Assembly (NCBI RefSeq): GCF_002246015.1 | Contig: NZ_NOLJ01000002.1 | Coordinates: 279,902 to 343,901 of the forward strand | Length of the DNA: 64,000 bases | Direction of reading: 5' to 3' | Origin: Nostoc sp. 'Peltigera membranacea cyanobiont' 210A | GTDB taxonomy: Bacteria > Cyanobacteriota > Cyanobacteriia > Cyanobacteriales > Nostocaceae | Part shown: one piece after another, positions 63,965 through 64,000 of the stretch | Position numbering within the stretch: position 1 is the stretch's first letter | Layout of the letters: each line of letters begins with the position of its first letter | The notes under the pieces: model-generated | The model's input: only the letters and a program-made list of their open reading frames with translations | Databases searched by the model: none | Told to the model about the DNA's origin: nothing | Made by a program: the position numbers and the translations under genes

Positions 63965-64000
63965 ATGCTAACCACAGTCAATACACCCCACCCCCAGCCC
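63965..64000 (+). CDS. Possible start of a downstream gene (cut by the window)
   Basis: ATG 63965 opens MLTTVNTPHPQP up to the window edge. NarL-type response regulators often follow kinases of this type with such short N-termini. Nothing more can be said from 12 codons. Confidence 0.35.
   Translation, partial: MLTTVNTPHPQP

Noticed and set aside
1..64000. tRNA or rRNA genes
   Set aside because: No cloverleaf-like block or rRNA signature was noticed on either strand; none is claimed.

Overview
The window reads as chromosome of a filamentous, heterocyst-type cyanobacterium (Nostocales). The grounds are the many GCGATCGC (HIP1) octamers, scattered copies of a roughly 29-bp palindromic small dispersed repeat, two giant NB-ARC/WD40 proteins, a Ser/Thr kinase-AAA-GAF-PAS-histidine kinase giant, and several recently landed insertion sequences. 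Everything here was read by eye; no database search was run.

Layout. 1-5 kb: end of a VirB10/TrbI-like gene, an ankyrin gene cut by a complete IS630-family element, a zinc-ribbon protein, an AraC regulator and an NTF2-like protein. 5.0-7.35 kb: almost no convincing genes. 7.4-9.6 kb: a compact cassette of a heme-oxygenase-like diiron oxidase, a Thr-rich acidic 66-aa peptide and a phytanoyl-CoA-type Fe(II)/2OG dioxygenase. 9.6-17.5 kb: two paralogous 1.2-kaa STAND proteins (HTH, NB-ARC, 14 WD40 repeats) flanking a tiny ribbon-helix-helix-like gene. 17.9-34 kb: a patchwork of intact metabolic genes (Tat-exported molybdopterin oxidoreductase, FMN reductase, HU, SLOG protein, an FAD oxidase/ATP-grasp fusion, two cupins, peptidase E, an alpha/beta hydrolase) between many decayed ones (DnaB, SDR, VOC, esterases, SGNH) and an ISL3-family element with 8-bp target duplications.

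34.3-54.6 kb is a type III-A CRISPR-Cas island. It contains three arrays, each preceded by a 228-bp leader of the same family, a divergent WYL regulator (TIGR03985-like), csx3, csx3-AAA, cas10, csm2-csm5, cas6 and a CARF-HEPN gene (TIGR02221/Csx2-like). Beside it lie the remains of a type I locus: a cas3 start fused by deletion to cas4, then cas1 split by an IS5-family element, then cas2. A second cas6 with a C-terminal helix-turn-helix lies between arrays 2 and 3. The likely logic is that Cas10 (GGDD intact, no HD motif seen) makes cyclic oligoadenylate on target recognition, Csx2 responds to it, and the Csx3 proteins remove it. With cas1 broken, new spacers would need Cas1 from elsewhere. 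Array 1 is a chimera of two repeat families joined at an 11-bp spacer.

Next to array 1 an HD-domain hydrolase gene has been disrupted twice, by a 29-bp repeat carrying stops and by a 153-bp MITE-like hairpin element built of 9-bp tandem repeats; its original frame can be rebuilt exactly. 54.7-64 kb carries a zinc-ribbon protein, S-formylglutathione hydrolase, a broken SLH-domain gene and the 2,052-aa kinase, whose coding sequence has absorbed repeat-derived insertions in frame, followed by a possible start of another gene at the window edge.
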